Source of the DNA: Arenibacter echinorum
GTDB taxonomy: Bacteria; Bacteroidota; Bacteroidia; Flavobacteriales; Flavobacteriaceae
Assembly: GCF_003259375.1 (NCBI RefSeq)
Contig: NZ_QLLN01000002.1
Coordinates: 124,001-188,000 of the forward strand
DNA: 64,000 nucleotides
Direction of reading: 5' to 3'
In this document: piece by piece, positions 41,085 to 51,203 of the stretch
Position numbering within the stretch: position 1 is the stretch's first letter
Layout of the letters: each line of letters opens with the position of its first letter
Translations under genes and position numbers: made by a program
Notes under the pieces: generated by a model
Database searches by the model: none
What the model saw: only the letters and a program-made list of their open reading frames with translations
Told to the model about the DNA's origin: nothing

Positions 41085-42206
41085 ATGAAAAAATATCTTC
41101 CCATAGTATTGCTATTGATTATTAGCGGATGCAACAAGGAAAAAGTTGCCGTAAACGGTCAAAAAGATTACACTCCAAACATCACGGAAATCCAATCCCA
41201 AAATATTTTTGCGGAAACCAAAGACTTCCCCAATAACACCCAGTTGGCCATCGCCATTATGCACAATGGAACTACTAAATTTTATGGAATAAAACGTAAA
41301 AATGATACCATTATCACTTTTGACAACTATGATAGTGTTTTTGAAATTGGCTCTATCTCCAAAGTATTTACGGCTACCCTATTGGCAGATATGGTAGTGA
41401 ATAATCAACTAGGCCTGGATGATAATATCAACGATTATTTGGCCTGGCCGTTACAAGGCGATGTGAAAATTACCTTTAAACAGTTGTCCAATCATACTTC
41501 CGGACTTCCAAGACTGCCGTCCAATCTGATATTGGATTCCGTAGACCTACAGAACCCATATAAAGACTATGACAAGAGTAGCTTGAAAGAGTATTTGACC
41601 CAAGATCTTCAACTGAACCAAAATCCAGGAGAGAAATCCGAATATTCCAACTTAGGAGTAGGTTTGCTAGGGTATATTTTAAGTGAAATAGATAGCACTT
41701 CCTATGAAAATCTACTCCAGACCAAAATATGTACGAAGTACGATTTGGTCAGTACTACATCCGACAAAAGCCGTATTATGAACAAATTGGTCAAGGGACT
41801 AGATGTCGATGGCAAAGAAACCCCAAACTGGGATTTAAATGTTTTGGCGGGGGCTGGTGGAATTTTATCATCGGTAGCCGACCTGTCAAAATTTGCGCGA
41901 GCGCAATTCAATGATACTGACCAAATATTGGCTTTGACCAGAAAACCTACCTTTACCCTACAGGCCAATAAAGCGGAAATGGGTTTAGGCTGGGCCATTA
42001 AAAATAATACAGCCGAGGAATGGATCACCCATAGTGGAGGTACTGGAGGATATAGATCTTTCATCGTAATTGATATGACAAACAAAACAGGGGTAGTTAT
42101 TCTCTCCAATCTATCGGCCTTTCACAAAAAAAATATGAACATAGATAACCTTGGCACACGCTTAATGGGAACACTTAAAAAATCCAATTCAATTGCCCAA
42201 CAATAA
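41085..42206 (+). CDS. Serine hydrolase, class C beta-lactamase family lipoprotein
   Basis: 373 residues. Lipobox LLIISGCNKEK (Cys 16). The SxxK nucleophile is EIGSISKVFTA (S90, K93), the second motif is SEYSNLGVGLLG (Y-S-N), and the third is ITHSGGTGGYRS (H-S-G-G, in place of KTG). This is the penicillin-binding/AmpC-like superfamily, including esterases and D-peptidases. Periplasmic or outer-membrane anchored. Beta-lactamase activity is not implied. Confidence 0.92.
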   Translation: MKKYLPIVLLLIISGCNKEKVAVNGQKDYTPNITEIQSQNIFAETKDFPNNTQLAIAIMHNGTTKFYGIKRKNDTIITFDNYDSVFEIGSISKVFTATLLADMVVNNQLGLDDNINDYLAWPLQGDVKITFKQLSNHTSGLPRLPSNLILDSVDLQNPYKDYDKSSLKEYLTQDLQLNQNPGEKSEYSNLGVGLLGYILSEIDSTSYENLLQTKICTKYDLVSTTSDKSRIMNKLVKGLDVDGKETPNWDLNVLAGAGGILSSVADLSKFARAQFNDTDQILALTRKPTFTLQANKAEMGLGWAIKNNTAEEWITHSGGTGGYRSFIVIDMTNKTGVVILSNLSAFHKKNMNIDNLGTRLMGTLKKSNSIAQQ

Positions 42207-42341
42207 CGTATAATCTAAATAGGGCACCCTTAGGCAAAAAAGGATTATCCATCCTTATTAGTTTTTATATATTTTTAAGTCTCCTTCTTAAAATAGCTAT
42301 GGAATACCTACCAATAATATGTTTATGTTAACCTAAAAATT

Positions 42342-43790
42342 ATGAAACATCTTTTTATCCCTTTTCTCTTATTTCTATCCACAAGCAGTACAGCCTATGC
42401 ACAAAAAGAAAAACTGAACATCATAGTTTTTATAGCGGATGATGTTAGCTGGGACGATTTAGGATGCTACGGGAATGCACAGGTCAATACTCCCAATATT
42501 GATAAACTTGCAAAAGACGGATTAAAGTTTGATAATTTCTATTTAACGGCAAGCTCGTGCAGCCCCAGCAGAAATTCCATAATTACGGGGAGATATCCCC
42601 ATAATACCGGAGCTGCCGAATTACACACCACCCCACCATTGGACATGGTATCCTTTCCCGAATTATTAAGGAACAATAATTATTATTCCGTCCTGGCCGG
42701 GAAGTTCCATATGGGCCCTTATGCCAGACGTGGATTTGATACGATGTATGAACATCACAATGAGAATGGGGATGGAGGTGAAGAAAGCTGGGTAAGCTCC
42801 CTAAAGGAAAGACCAAAAAACAAGCCCTTTTTTATGTGGTTCGCATCCTATGATGCCCACAGGGAATGGGGACCCAATAAATTTTCGGGAACACACCAAC
42901 CAAACCAATTGGAACCCCCATTCTACTTGTCCAATGGTGACGAAACCAAAGCCGATTTGGCCAAATACTATGACGAAATTAAAAGATTCGATTTTTATAT
43001 TGGAGAGGTGGTCAATGAACTAAAAACACAAAAAGAACTGGACAATACACTAATAATTATTATGTCCGATAACGGGCGGCCATTTCCCCACAGTAAGACC
43101 AGGGTCAATGACCGTGGTATGAAAACTCCCTTTGTTATGCATTGGCCCAACGGAATAAAAAATAAAGATGTCACTAGCAAAAGCCTGATAAGTGCCGTGG
43201 ATATCGCCCCCACAATATTAACTTTGGCGGGCATTGATAGCCCCGTCCATTTTCAGGGCCATAGTTTCGACCGACTTCTAACCGAACCAGACCTCCCTTT
43301 CCGCAACTATCTGTTTGCCGAGCACAATTGGCACGATTATGAAGCTCACGAGCGTATGGTCAGGAACAAGAATTATATGTATATATTAAATTCGAGACCC
43401 ATGCAACCACAAAACGGACCATTGGATGCCGTGGGCAGTCCGTCTTTTAAGGATTTGGAAATTTTAAAGGACCAAGGAAAACTTTCTGCCATACAGGCCG
43501 ATGTGTTTATGGTACCCAGGCCTCATGAAGAACTTTACGATTACAGTCGGGATCCCCTTCAATTGCTCAATGTGGCATCACTACCTGAATATGCGGAAAC
43601 CCTAAAAAGTATGAGAAAGATATTAAGCGAATGGATGGAGGAAACTAGCGATAATATCCCCGAAAACCTAACCAAGGATTGGTATCTTAAAAAAGCTGGG
43701 TTGATAAAAACGGAGTTTCACAATGTTAGGGGAGAAATGCCAGGTCAGAAGTTAAATGCTACAAAAAATAATGCAAAAGGGGCATTTTAG
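42342..43790 (+). CDS. Secreted sulfatase (S1 family)
   Basis: 482 residues, signal peptide ending SSTAYAQKEK. The formylglycine motif is SSCSPSRNSIITGRYPHN (C73-S-P-S-R77), converted post-translationally by an FGE enzyme that is not in this window. Metal ligands are seen in FIADDVSW (D33, D34) and MSDNGRPFPHSK. It resembles heparan N-sulfatase / S1_8-type enzymes. Likely desulfates a marine polysaccharide or glycosaminoglycan in the periplasm. It precedes catabolic genes. Confidence 0.94.
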   Translation: MKHLFIPFLLFLSTSSTAYAQKEKLNIIVFIADDVSWDDLGCYGNAQVNTPNIDKLAKDGLKFDNFYLTASSCSPSRNSIITGRYPHNTGAAELHTTPPLDMVSFPELLRNNNYYSVLAGKFHMGPYARRGFDTMYEHHNENGDGGEESWVSSLKERPKNKPFFMWFASYDAHREWGPNKFSGTHQPNQLEPPFYLSNGDETKADLAKYYDEIKRFDFYIGEVVNELKTQKELDNTLIIIMSDNGRPFPHSKTRVNDRGMKTPFVMHWPNGIKNKDVTSKSLISAVDIAPTILTLAGIDSPVHFQGHSFDRLLTEPDLPFRNYLFAEHNWHDYEAHERMVRNKNYMYILNSRPMQPQNGPLDAVGSPSFKDLEILKDQGKLSAIQADVFMVPRPHEELYDYSRDPLQLLNVASLPEYAETLKSMRKILSEWMEETSDNIPENLTKDWYLKKAGLIKTEFHNVRGEMPGQKLNATKNNAKGAF

Positions 43791-43950
43791 GCTAGATTAT
43801 TTGCAAAAATATTATTTCTCAACGAAATATGGAAAGTAATGGCTTAATGGTCTTGTCCATAATTCTAACGATAAATGGCAAAGATTATAGAATGGCTTTC
43901 CCCATCGCCCGTAAGTTCCATATATTTAATGAATAAAATTTAAATTAAAA

Positions 43951-44247
43951 ATGAGCAACAAGCAATTGACCATCACTGCCAGTATTTTGGCTAAAACCGA
44001 AAAACGCGAATTTGTAAAGCAAGCCTTATTAAAACTTATACCTCCTACCCTCAAGGAGGAAGGCTGCCTAAACTATGATCTGCACCAGGACAATGAAAAC
44101 CCTGATCGTTTTTTCTTCTATGAAAATTGGAGCAGTTATGATCATTGGCAGAAACATAACAACAGTGCACATATTGCAGCACACAGAAAGGCTACCGAAG
44201 GGGCCGTAGTAGAGGTAATTATAGGTCAGTTAACTCCGGTTAGTTAA
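43951..44247 (+). CDS. Antibiotic biosynthesis monooxygenase (ABM) domain protein
   Basis: 98 residues, cytosolic. A single ferredoxin-like ABM domain: LTITASILAKTEKREFVKQA, EGCLNYDLHQDNENPDRFFF, YENWSSYDHWQKHNNSAHI. Such small dimers include quinol monooxygenases and heme-degrading enzymes; the specific reaction is not known. It precedes an exported oxidoreductase. Confidence 0.9.
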   Translation: MSNKQLTITASILAKTEKREFVKQALLKLIPPTLKEEGCLNYDLHQDNENPDRFFFYENWSSYDHWQKHNNSAHIAAHRKATEGAVVEVIIGQLTPVS

Positions 44248-44326
44248 TATTTTGCGTTTAAAAATGTAGTATCTTTCAAAGACCATGGTAAACCTATTTA
44301 CTCTGGTCCCTAGGTAACTTATAAGC

Positions 44327-45433
44327 ATGAAAAAATACACTACACTATCCCTTTGTTTCATTTTATTGACGCTTACAAGCGCTTTGGCCCAGAAAGAACC
44401 AATAAAATTAGGGGTGGTTGGCCTTACCCACGGGCATGTTGGCTGGATTTTAAACAGGGAAGCCAATGAGGATATCATTATGGTGGGTATCGTAGAGACC
44501 GATCGAAATCTGGCGCAGTGCTTGTCTGAGAAGCACGGCTTTCCCATGGAAATAGTCTTTAATACCATGGAAGAGATGATTGCTGCCGTTAAGCCTGATG
44601 CCGTGGCCGGCTTCGGTAACATATACGACCACCTTACCATTGTAGAGACCTGCGCTCCCAAAGGCATCCATGTAATGGTGGAAAAACCCCTGGCCGTTAG
44701 CTTGGAACACGCCAAGAAGATGGAGGCCCTGGCCAAAAAACATAAGATCCATCTGCTCACCAATTATGAAACCTCCTGGTACCCCACCAATGTAAAGGCC
44801 TACCAACTGCTCCATAAAGGTACAATAGGTGCTCTTAGAAAGGTAATTGTAAGGGACGGACACAAAGGGCCTAAAAAAATTGGCGTAAGCCCCGAATTTT
44901 TGAATTTCCTAACCGACCCCAAGCTAAATGGGGGTGGTGCCATCATGGACTTTGGCTGTTATGGCGCCAACCTAATGACCTGGATACAACAAGGCAAAAG
45001 ACCCAATTCTGTTACCGCAGTGACCCAACAGTTACAGCCCGAAAACAACCCCAAAGTAGACGATGATGCCACCATAATACTAACCTATGACAGTGCCATG
45101 GCCATTTTGGAACCGTCGTGGAATTGGCCCATTGGCCGGAAGGACATGGAAATCTATGGGGAAAAAGGAGCTATATATGCCGACAATAATCATGACCTAC
45201 GCCTCCGGATTTCGGAAGGATATAGTGGCTATGATGAAGAAATTTTTAAACTTGGGGAAAGGGATGCCCCTTTTGACGAACCCTTCGCCCTGTTCGCTTC
45301 CGTGATTAGAGGCGAAACTACCTTGGATAGGTACGATCCCTATACTTTGGAAAACAATATGATTACCATGGAAATCTTGGAGGCTGCCGTTCAAAGTTCA
45401 AAGTCGCAACGAACGATCCAGCTTAAAAATTAG
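44327..45433 (+). CDS. Gfo/Idh/MocA family oxidoreductase, exported
   Basis: 368 residues. Signal peptide (LCFILLTLTSALAQKEP), then the Rossmann fold (KLGVVGLTHGHVGWIL), HVMVEKPLAVSLEHAKKMEA with the conserved EKP, and the C-terminal GGAIMDFGCYGANLM. It would use NAD(P) on a sugar or inositol-like substrate; a Tat/Sec-exported member has been noted widely in Bacteroidota. The glycine-rich first loop is altered (G-x-x-G-L-T-H-G). Downstream: amidohydrolase. Confidence 0.9.
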   Translation: MKKYTTLSLCFILLTLTSALAQKEPIKLGVVGLTHGHVGWILNREANEDIIMVGIVETDRNLAQCLSEKHGFPMEIVFNTMEEMIAAVKPDAVAGFGNIYDHLTIVETCAPKGIHVMVEKPLAVSLEHAKKMEALAKKHKIHLLTNYETSWYPTNVKAYQLLHKGTIGALRKVIVRDGHKGPKKIGVSPEFLNFLTDPKLNGGGAIMDFGCYGANLMTWIQQGKRPNSVTAVTQQLQPENNPKVDDDATIILTYDSAMAILEPSWNWPIGRKDMEIYGEKGAIYADNNHDLRLRISEGYSGYDEEIFKLGERDAPFDEPFALFASVIRGETTLDRYDPYTLENNMITMEILEAAVQSSKSQRTIQLKN

Positions 45434-45582
45434 TTGTCCTTGAAAACGGGATATCGGCAAACAAAATCGAAAAAAAGTTGTATCTTATTGGCTATTAGGT
45501 TCGTATATCTTACACTCTCTTCCCGGCCGGCATAAATTACCATTATGCCCCATTATTGTGTTGAATTCTAAAGCAATTGGAA

Positions 45583-46593
45583 ATGAGGATTACGACTCTT
45601 TTGCCTTTGGTACTTTTGGCCATTACAGGCTTTGCCCAGAACAAACCCCCTATAATAGATATGCACTTGCATGCCCTCCCTGCTGCTCTTAACGGACCAC
45701 CACCTACTGCCATCTGTGCGCCTCCGGAAGAAATGCCAGTTCATGACCCTGCAAAATCCTGGGCAGAGGGCTTCAATGAATATCTAAAAAATCCCGACTG
45801 CGAAAATGCGGTGTGGGGTCCTATTACTGATAAAGAGGTTATGGATAATACCTTGGACATTTTAGAAAAACACAATATTTATGGAATAACCAGCGGAGCC
45901 CTGATCGATGATTATAAGGCCATTGGCGGTGACCGCATAATTCCTGGCTTACATTTCAATTTTTTTATGGCCGATAAAACTCCGGAAAAGGTACTTGAAC
46001 TCCTGTCATCTGGAAAATACAAGGTTTTTGGGGAAGTGGCCATCCAGTACAATGGTGTTTCCCCCAGTGATCAACGATTTGAACCCTATGCCCAAATAGC
46101 CGAAGAATTGGATATTCCAGTAGGAATTCATATTGGTACAGGACCCCCTGGTGCGGCCTATCTGCTGGGAATTGAGAATTACAGGGCTAAATTGCACAGT
46201 CCCATGGTTGTGGAAGAACTTTTGATGCGACACCCTAAACTTAGGATATATTTAATGCATGCGGGATATCCTATGATCGACGATCTGCTTGCCGTACTTT
46301 GGACACATCCACAGTTATATGTTGATGTGGGTGTTATATGTTACGCCGTTCCTAGGAAAGCCTTTCACGAATATCTAAGACGTATTTTTGATGCAGGATT
46401 TGGAAAACGGGTTATGTTTGGGTCGGATCAAATGAATTGGCCCGAAACTATAGAAGTTGGACTAGAAGCCATCAACACTGCCGATTTTCTGGATGCGCAA
46501 CAAAAAAGGGACATTCTATATAACAATGCCGCAAGGTTTCTGCGACTTAGTGAAGAGGATATTTCAGTACACCATGGAAAAAAAACAAACTGA
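45583..46593 (+). CDS. Exported amidohydrolase-2-like metal-dependent hydrolase
   Basis: 336 residues from ATG at 45583; a TTG at 45577 is less likely. Signal peptide (LLPLVLLAITGFAQ), the metal motif IIDMHLHALPA (HxH), YLMHAGYPMIDDL, and the terminal FGSDQMNWPETIE with an Asp, all as in amidohydrolase family 2 (PF04909) TIM barrels. Substrate unknown. It ends this rightward group; a convergent gene follows. Confidence 0.9.
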   Translation: MRITTLLPLVLLAITGFAQNKPPIIDMHLHALPAALNGPPPTAICAPPEEMPVHDPAKSWAEGFNEYLKNPDCENAVWGPITDKEVMDNTLDILEKHNIYGITSGALIDDYKAIGGDRIIPGLHFNFFMADKTPEKVLELLSSGKYKVFGEVAIQYNGVSPSDQRFEPYAQIAEELDIPVGIHIGTGPPGAAYLLGIENYRAKLHSPMVVEELLMRHPKLRIYLMHAGYPMIDDLLAVLWTHPQLYVDVGVICYAVPRKAFHEYLRRIFDAGFGKRVMFGSDQMNWPETIEVGLEAINTADFLDAQQKRDILYNNAARFLRLSEEDISVHHGKKTN

Positions 46594-46654
46594 GGCCATC
46601 CTATTTGTCCCAAAATATTCAATGCCGTGCTGTGTACATGTCCTTTCTACAATC

Positions 46655-47176
46655 CTATCGATTTACCCATTTAAAATTATTGGGTACCGTAGCATCCAAT
46701 AAATCAACATTTAAAGTCTTGGCCGTAGTTTTCCCCATAGCAAATGTGGCTCCCAGATCCAGCCCTTCATAAATAGTAAAGCTTCTATTCCCTTTGACCC
46801 ACAAATTTACCTCATAGGTATAAGACTTGTTTTGCTTTAATTGTCTAAAAACAGATACATATTCTATTTTGGGCAATGTTTTCCATCTACCTAAACCTAT
46901 AGGTCCTACGCGATATTCTTCCTTATATTTCTGATTTTCGAGATCGAAGAAAATACTCTTTATATTTGAAAATATAATTCCCTGTGCCACACAGGCGGTA
47001 GCGATATAAAATACACCAAAATTCCAGCTGTTGTCCTTTCCGTTTAAAGGAACAATTTCATACCCAAAAAAGAACATGGCGAGCAAGATAATGGCCAAGG
47101 TGTAGAAAACAGAAGCTGTCATAGTCTGCCATAAAGGTCTCACTCCCTCAGAAATTATGATTTTGGTCTTGTCCAT
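46655..47176 (-). CDS. Predicted membrane protein, hypothetical
   Basis: 173 residues from ATG at 47176 (MDKTKIIISE); a longer start at 47200 is less likely. Two transmembrane helices (ASVFYTLAIILLAMFFFGY and NFGVFYIATACVAQGIIF) are followed by a soluble C-terminal domain with PH-like strands (FDLENQKYKEEYRVGPIGLG, YTYEVNLWVKGNRSFTIYEG). No known function. It follows atpC by 71 nt on the same strand and may be read through from it. Confidence 0.75.
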   Translation of the reverse strand: MDKTKIIISEGVRPLWQTMTASVFYTLAIILLAMFFFGYEIVPLNGKDNSWNFGVFYIATACVAQGIIFSNIKSIFFDLENQKYKEEYRVGPIGLGRWKTLPKIEYVSVFRQLKQNKSYTYEVNLWVKGNRSFTIYEGLDLGATFAMGKTTAKTLNVDLLDATVPNNFKWVNR

Positions 47177-47247
47177 TGGCCTTAAAACGACAAAAGCCAT
47201 ACGAAACGTACAGCTTTTGCTTAATTTATTATTGACATTAAACTTTG

Positions 47248-47526
47248 TTAATCTGCCAATACAATTACTTTATTGTTCTTCATTTCAATAGTGCCACTGC
47301 TAATTTCCAGGATAGTATCGCCATTGGAAGCTTTGGAAAATTTGTTCCCGTGAGCCTCATCCAGTACTACATTACCCTTTATCCTTACCTTTCCCTCTTG
47401 TAAAAGAGAAACGATAGGGGCGTGGTTGTTCAACATTTGAAATTCACCATCAATTCCAGGAACTGTTACTGCTGTAACTTCTCCGGCGAACAAAGTAGCC
47501 TCTGGTGATACAATTTCTAGATACAT
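47248..47526 (-). CDS. atpC: ATP synthase epsilon subunit
   Basis: 92 residues: only the N-terminal beta-sandwich domain (MYLEIVSPEATLFAGEVTAV, FQMLNNHAPIVSLL, GTIEMKNNKVIVLAD). The C-terminal helical hairpin of other bacteria is absent, as is usual in Bacteroidota. Part of F1 on the cytoplasmic face of the membrane. It follows atpD by 79 nt. Confidence 0.94.
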   Translation of the reverse strand: MYLEIVSPEATLFAGEVTAVTVPGIDGEFQMLNNHAPIVSLLQEGKVRIKGNVVLDEAHGNKFSKASNGDTILEISSGTIEMKNNKVIVLAD

Positions 47527-47605
47527 ATTTTTATCGATATTCAGTATTTAGCAATCAGTATTCAACTGCATTTTGTCAATTGTTAACCGATTACTGCCTA
47601 CTCAT

Positions 47606-49132
<1,527 letters not shown>

Positions 49133-49188
49133 TTACTGTTATCTTTTAAATAAAAACAGCGTGACTTACCGCTTTGTTTTTAAGGCTG

Positions 49189-49196
49189 CAAAGATA
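49189..49196 (-). promoter_or_regulatory. Candidate -7 box (TATCTTTG) of atpD-atpC
   Basis: Minus-strand TATCTTTG matching TAnnTTTG, 75 nt before the atpD ATG. The 337-nt gap 49115-49451 holds this and the terminator at 49401-49425, otherwise nothing recognisable. Confidence 0.45.
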
Positions 49197-49400
49197 TGTT
49201 TTCCATTTTTAAAAAGAAATTGTTTTTTTTAATTTTTATAGAAGAACTGATGTACACTTTTTCCATCTGCTAAAAAAACTTCCTTTTCCACCCCCTTTAT
49301 TACCGTTTTCTCCTTTCTTCGCTTAGGCTATTCAACATGAAAAAGTTTTCAAATAATGGCTGATTTTCACTTAAACACAAAAATTTAAAATCAGTTCCAT

Positions 49401-49425
49401 AAAAAAGCACCTTAAATAAGGTGCT
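49401..49425 (-). terminator. Rho-independent terminator after the SGNH lipoprotein gene
   Basis: Minus strand: AGCACCTTA, TT, TAAGGTGCT followed by TTTTT. It ends the leftward receptor-lipoprotein operon. Confidence 0.88.
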
Positions 49426-49451
49426 ATCTATCTGTTTAAATTAACTTCATT

Positions 49452-51179
49452 TTATTGAAGCGTTGAAGAATAATTTGTTGGATAGGCCCCTATATCCAAT
49501 AAAGAACCTGATGCTTCAAAATTTGAACCATAGGTGACATCTATCGCTTTCATAAACTCATTAGCTATCAAAGCATTGCCTCTAGCTGTTGGATGAACAC
49601 CATCTAAAGAAAATGCACCACCCCTAACCAATGCAGACGTTAAGATAAAATTACCACTGGTAACTCCTCCATCTGCCAATTTGTTCATTAAACCATTGGC
49701 GTCCACCAAACCCAAACCTGCTTGAGTAGCTGTTGCTGCGATAGTTGTATTAAATGCAGTCGTTGCTGCTGCAATCTCTGCTTGTTCACTTGGCAATAAA
49801 ACCCATTTATCAGCTAATGGTAAAGACACCCCTTCTACAGAAAATTGCCCAGCCAATGCTTGGGATAGTCCCTGGGACATTAAAAATGCAACCGAACTGG
49901 TGTTTACCGTACCAATAATAGATGAACTAGGCAATACCAGCAAATCGTCTGCTGTAGCCTGCCTAGCTTGTCCGTAAGCTAAACCAAAAAGATCGGCTAC
50001 CACTGGCGCGGCTTCAACTGGCAAACCAAATGATTGCACAAACGCAGGAAACGTAGGACTTACCTTCAATACTCCTGCAATTTGAGCTGATAAATTAATT
50101 AAGGATTCATCGTTAACCACAACCGCACTTGCCTCAGTCGTTGAAAAAACAATTTGTCGGTCCGTTGCATTTGGAATTCCTTGACTCTCCAAATAGGCAA
50201 ACACCTGATTCAACTGACCAAATACACCATTTAATGTAGGTATTTGATCAGTATAAGCTTGTAAACATTCATCAGTAGGGTCCAAAGGATTATAGGGTAC
50301 CGTTGTAAAATGTGGAATACTTGTTACATCTGGAATATTTGCCACAACACCTTGTGCACCACCTGCCGTTACTGCTCCGATCAAGGTTGCATAAGTTTGA
50401 TTGAAACCAACTCCAGGTGCTCCATCCAATGGCGTGATGGCACTAGATCCGTCTCCGCCAGAAAGGGCATAGCCTAAAACATCATTAATACCAACCCAAA
50501 GTGTAAAAAAGGTTGGTGCTTGTGCAAGAGCATCGCCTAAAACGCTAGCACTGGAACTTGAAGCCATTCTTATAAAATAAGGATTTGCTAGGCCTAAGGA
50601 AAGGTTGGCCAAGGCTCCATAACCTGGAGCTAATAGATGAAAACTTTTTGCGCCAGGAACACCCATATTATTAAATGGTCCTGTTGGATTATTTAATAAA
50701 AAATCTGTTGTAGAACTAGTTACCTGTGTACTGGTATCGTTAGGGTCAATTCCTAGAACAACAGGGCCAGTATAGTCAGGGCATGCTGAATTGGAATCAT
50801 TATAAAAATAGAGTCTTGGACCAAATAGATTTTTTCCAGTTAGTGGATCTAAAACAGGACTTCCTCCTAATAAAAGTCCTCCAAAATTATCATTCATCAA
50901 TGGTTGAGAAAAATTACCACCACCAACTAATGAAAATTTTTGTGACAATAGATTAGGAAAAGAATTTTGCTGTGATGCAATAAATAATGCATTATCAGTG
51001 AAACCAGCAGTAAATGAATTTCCTATAGCTACATATTTGGAAAAATTAGCAGAACCAGCAGTCAATGCGGGTTTTGCCTCCTCTTCCACAATAGGGTTCA
51101 AATCTACATCTTCAGGATCGTTACAATTCGTAAATAAAAACAGTGAAGAAGCTAAGAATATATATTTTAAATTTTTCAT
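49452..51179 (-). CDS. SGNH/GDSL-hydrolase lipoprotein
   Basis: 575 residues. Lipobox LFLFTNCNDPED. SGNH blocks: YVAIGNSFTAGFTDN (block I, catalytic Ser), FTLWVGINDVLGYAL (block III, Asn), and DGVHPTARGNALIANEF (block V, Asp and His). The protein is far longer than typical SGNH domains because of insertions between blocks. It follows the TonB receptor by 24 nt. Together they suggest hydrolysis of an ester (lipid or acylated glycan) at the cell surface followed by uptake. Confidence 0.9.
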   Translation of the reverse strand: MKNLKYIFLASSLFLFTNCNDPEDVDLNPIVEEEAKPALTAGSANFSKYVAIGNSFTAGFTDNALFIASQQNSFPNLLSQKFSLVGGGNFSQPLMNDNFGGLLLGGSPVLDPLTGKNLFGPRLYFYNDSNSACPDYTGPVVLGIDPNDTSTQVTSSTTDFLLNNPTGPFNNMGVPGAKSFHLLAPGYGALANLSLGLANPYFIRMASSSSASVLGDALAQAPTFFTLWVGINDVLGYALSGGDGSSAITPLDGAPGVGFNQTYATLIGAVTAGGAQGVVANIPDVTSIPHFTTVPYNPLDPTDECLQAYTDQIPTLNGVFGQLNQVFAYLESQGIPNATDRQIVFSTTEASAVVVNDESLINLSAQIAGVLKVSPTFPAFVQSFGLPVEAAPVVADLFGLAYGQARQATADDLLVLPSSSIIGTVNTSSVAFLMSQGLSQALAGQFSVEGVSLPLADKWVLLPSEQAEIAAATTAFNTTIAATATQAGLGLVDANGLMNKLADGGVTSGNFILTSALVRGGAFSLDGVHPTARGNALIANEFMKAIDVTYGSNFEASGSLLDIGAYPTNYSSTLQ

Positions 51180-51203
51180 GTCAAATTATGATTTGATTTT
51201 AGT

